DNA of 6,817 nt, taken from an uncultured Flammeovirgaceae bacterium (lineage in GTDB: Bacteria; Bacteroidota; Bacteroidia; Cytophagales; Cyclobacteriaceae). Shown here piece by piece: positions 6,315 through 6,817 of the stretch. Made by a program: the position numbers and the translations under genes. The stretch lies in contig CAMLLI010000235.1 of assembly GCA_946480685.1 (NCBI GenBank), positions 1-6,817 of the forward strand, in the 5' to 3' direction. How positions within the stretch are numbered: position 1 is the stretch's first letter; each line of letters starts with the position of its first letter. The notes beneath the pieces were generated by a model. That model worked only from the letters and a program-made list of their open reading frames with translations, did not search any database and was not told where the DNA came from.

Positions 6315-6817
6315 ATGAACAACCGCAGACTCTTACCTTTTATTATACTGGGCGTGATCGCGCTTTTTATACTAGCCGGTCTTTCTTCCAGTATCTTCTA
6401 CAAGATCGGCCCTTCCGAACGTGCCGTTATATTCTATCCGTTCGGCAAAGGACTTGATAAAGAAAACATTGCAGAGCCGGGCACGCACATGAAAGCCCCC
6501 TGGAATGATGTGATTGTATACGAAGTAGCCGAGATCACCTCCGAAGAAAACATGGACATTAACGACAAGAACGGGTTGCCTATTCACGTAGAAGTATCGG
6601 TTCGTCACTTCCCGATGCATGCCAAGATTGGCGACATTCACGAGAAGTTCACCAAAGACTATATTAACCGCCTGGTAATTCCGGAGGTTCGCTCCGTGTC
6701 ACGCCAGGTAATGGCTAAGTATACCGCTGAAGAAATTTACTCTACCAAGCGCGCTGAAGTTGAAACGTCTATTAAAAGTGAAACCGAAAAGATATTGAAC
6801 GCTAACTACGTAAATGC
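6315..6817 (+). CDS. Prohibitin family SPFH-domain membrane protein, N-terminal part
   Basis: The gene runs off the window after 167 complete codons of a protein that is usually about 270-300 residues. It begins MNNRRLLPFIILG, giving a single membrane helix at about residues 8-26 with basic residues before it. The SPFH (band 7) domain follows: GPSERAVIFYPFGKGLD (32-48), PGTHMKAPWNDVIVYEV (55-71), a region of paired beta strands with DINDKNGLPIHVEVSVR, then the helical IYSTKRAEVE segment. The domain order and the Phe-Gly-Lys-Gly-Leu pattern fit bacterial prohibitins. Such proteins form large membrane-attached rings or microdomains that scaffold proteases and other membrane proteins; the partner in this organism is unknown. 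The start at 6315 fits the membrane helix. The 114-base gap before it has no convincing promoter or terminator, only AT-rich sequence with several TATA runs, so read-through from the channel-like gene is plausible. Confidence 0.92.
   Translation, partial: MNNRRLLPFIILGVIALFILAGLSSSIFYKIGPSERAVIFYPFGKGLDKENIAEPGTHMKAPWNDVIVYEVAEITSEENMDINDKNGLPIHVEVSVRHFPMHAKIGDIHEKFTKDYINRLVIPEVRSVSRQVMAKYTAEEIYSTKRAEVETSIKSETEKILNANYVN

Noticed and set aside
6372..6641. An 89-codon minus-strand open frame
   Set aside because: It is antisense to the clear SPFH domain of the prohibitin gene and shows no recognisable motif.

Overview
The window looks like chromosomal DNA from a Bacteroidota member, most likely the order Cytophagales. 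The evidence is indirect: the protein families and their wording (a DUF885 lipoprotein, a large TPR sensor kinase with an HDxRRP-type H-box, a short prohibitin), the lack of clear Shine-Dalgarno sequences, and candidate promoters resembling the Bacteroidota TTTG / TAnnTTTG pattern. Base composition is moderate, in the mid-40s percent GC by eye. There is no tRNA, rRNA, CRISPR, transposase or phage gene. The gene content is ordinary; the non-coding parts are not.

Layout. (1) 2-403 (+) is the C-terminal part of a patatin-like phospholipase that begins outside the window. (2) 404-584 is a gene gap holding two degenerate tandem repeats: an 8-bp GGAAGATT series right after the phospholipase stop, and a 7-bp CTGGCAR series closer to the next gene. 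(3) 585-2375 (+) is a DUF885-family putative zinc peptidase with a lipoprotein signal. (4) 2376-2632 is a 257-bp gap between converging genes, made largely of degenerate 7-bp repeats. One array starts at the base after the DUF885 stop; another, in opposite orientation, ends at the base next to the kinase stop; a long RNA-type hairpin lies between them. (5) 2633-5326 (-) is an 897-residue sensor histidine kinase with signal peptide, TPR array, one membrane helix, coiled coil and kinase core. (6) 5327-5438 is a divergent promoter region. (7) 5439-6200 (+) is a six-helix membrane protein of the two-pore-helix potassium channel type whose selectivity filter is not canonical. (8) 6315-6817 (+) is the start of a prohibitin/SPFH membrane protein cut by the window end.

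The genes do not form an obvious pathway. The phospholipase and DUF885 genes run in the same direction but are 181 bp apart. The kinase has no response regulator beside it. The channel-like gene and the prohibitin gene are co-directional, 114 bp apart, and could share a transcript. The two observations most worth following are the family of short-period repeats placed in the sense orientation downstream of gene stops, and the channel homologue with a degenerate filter.
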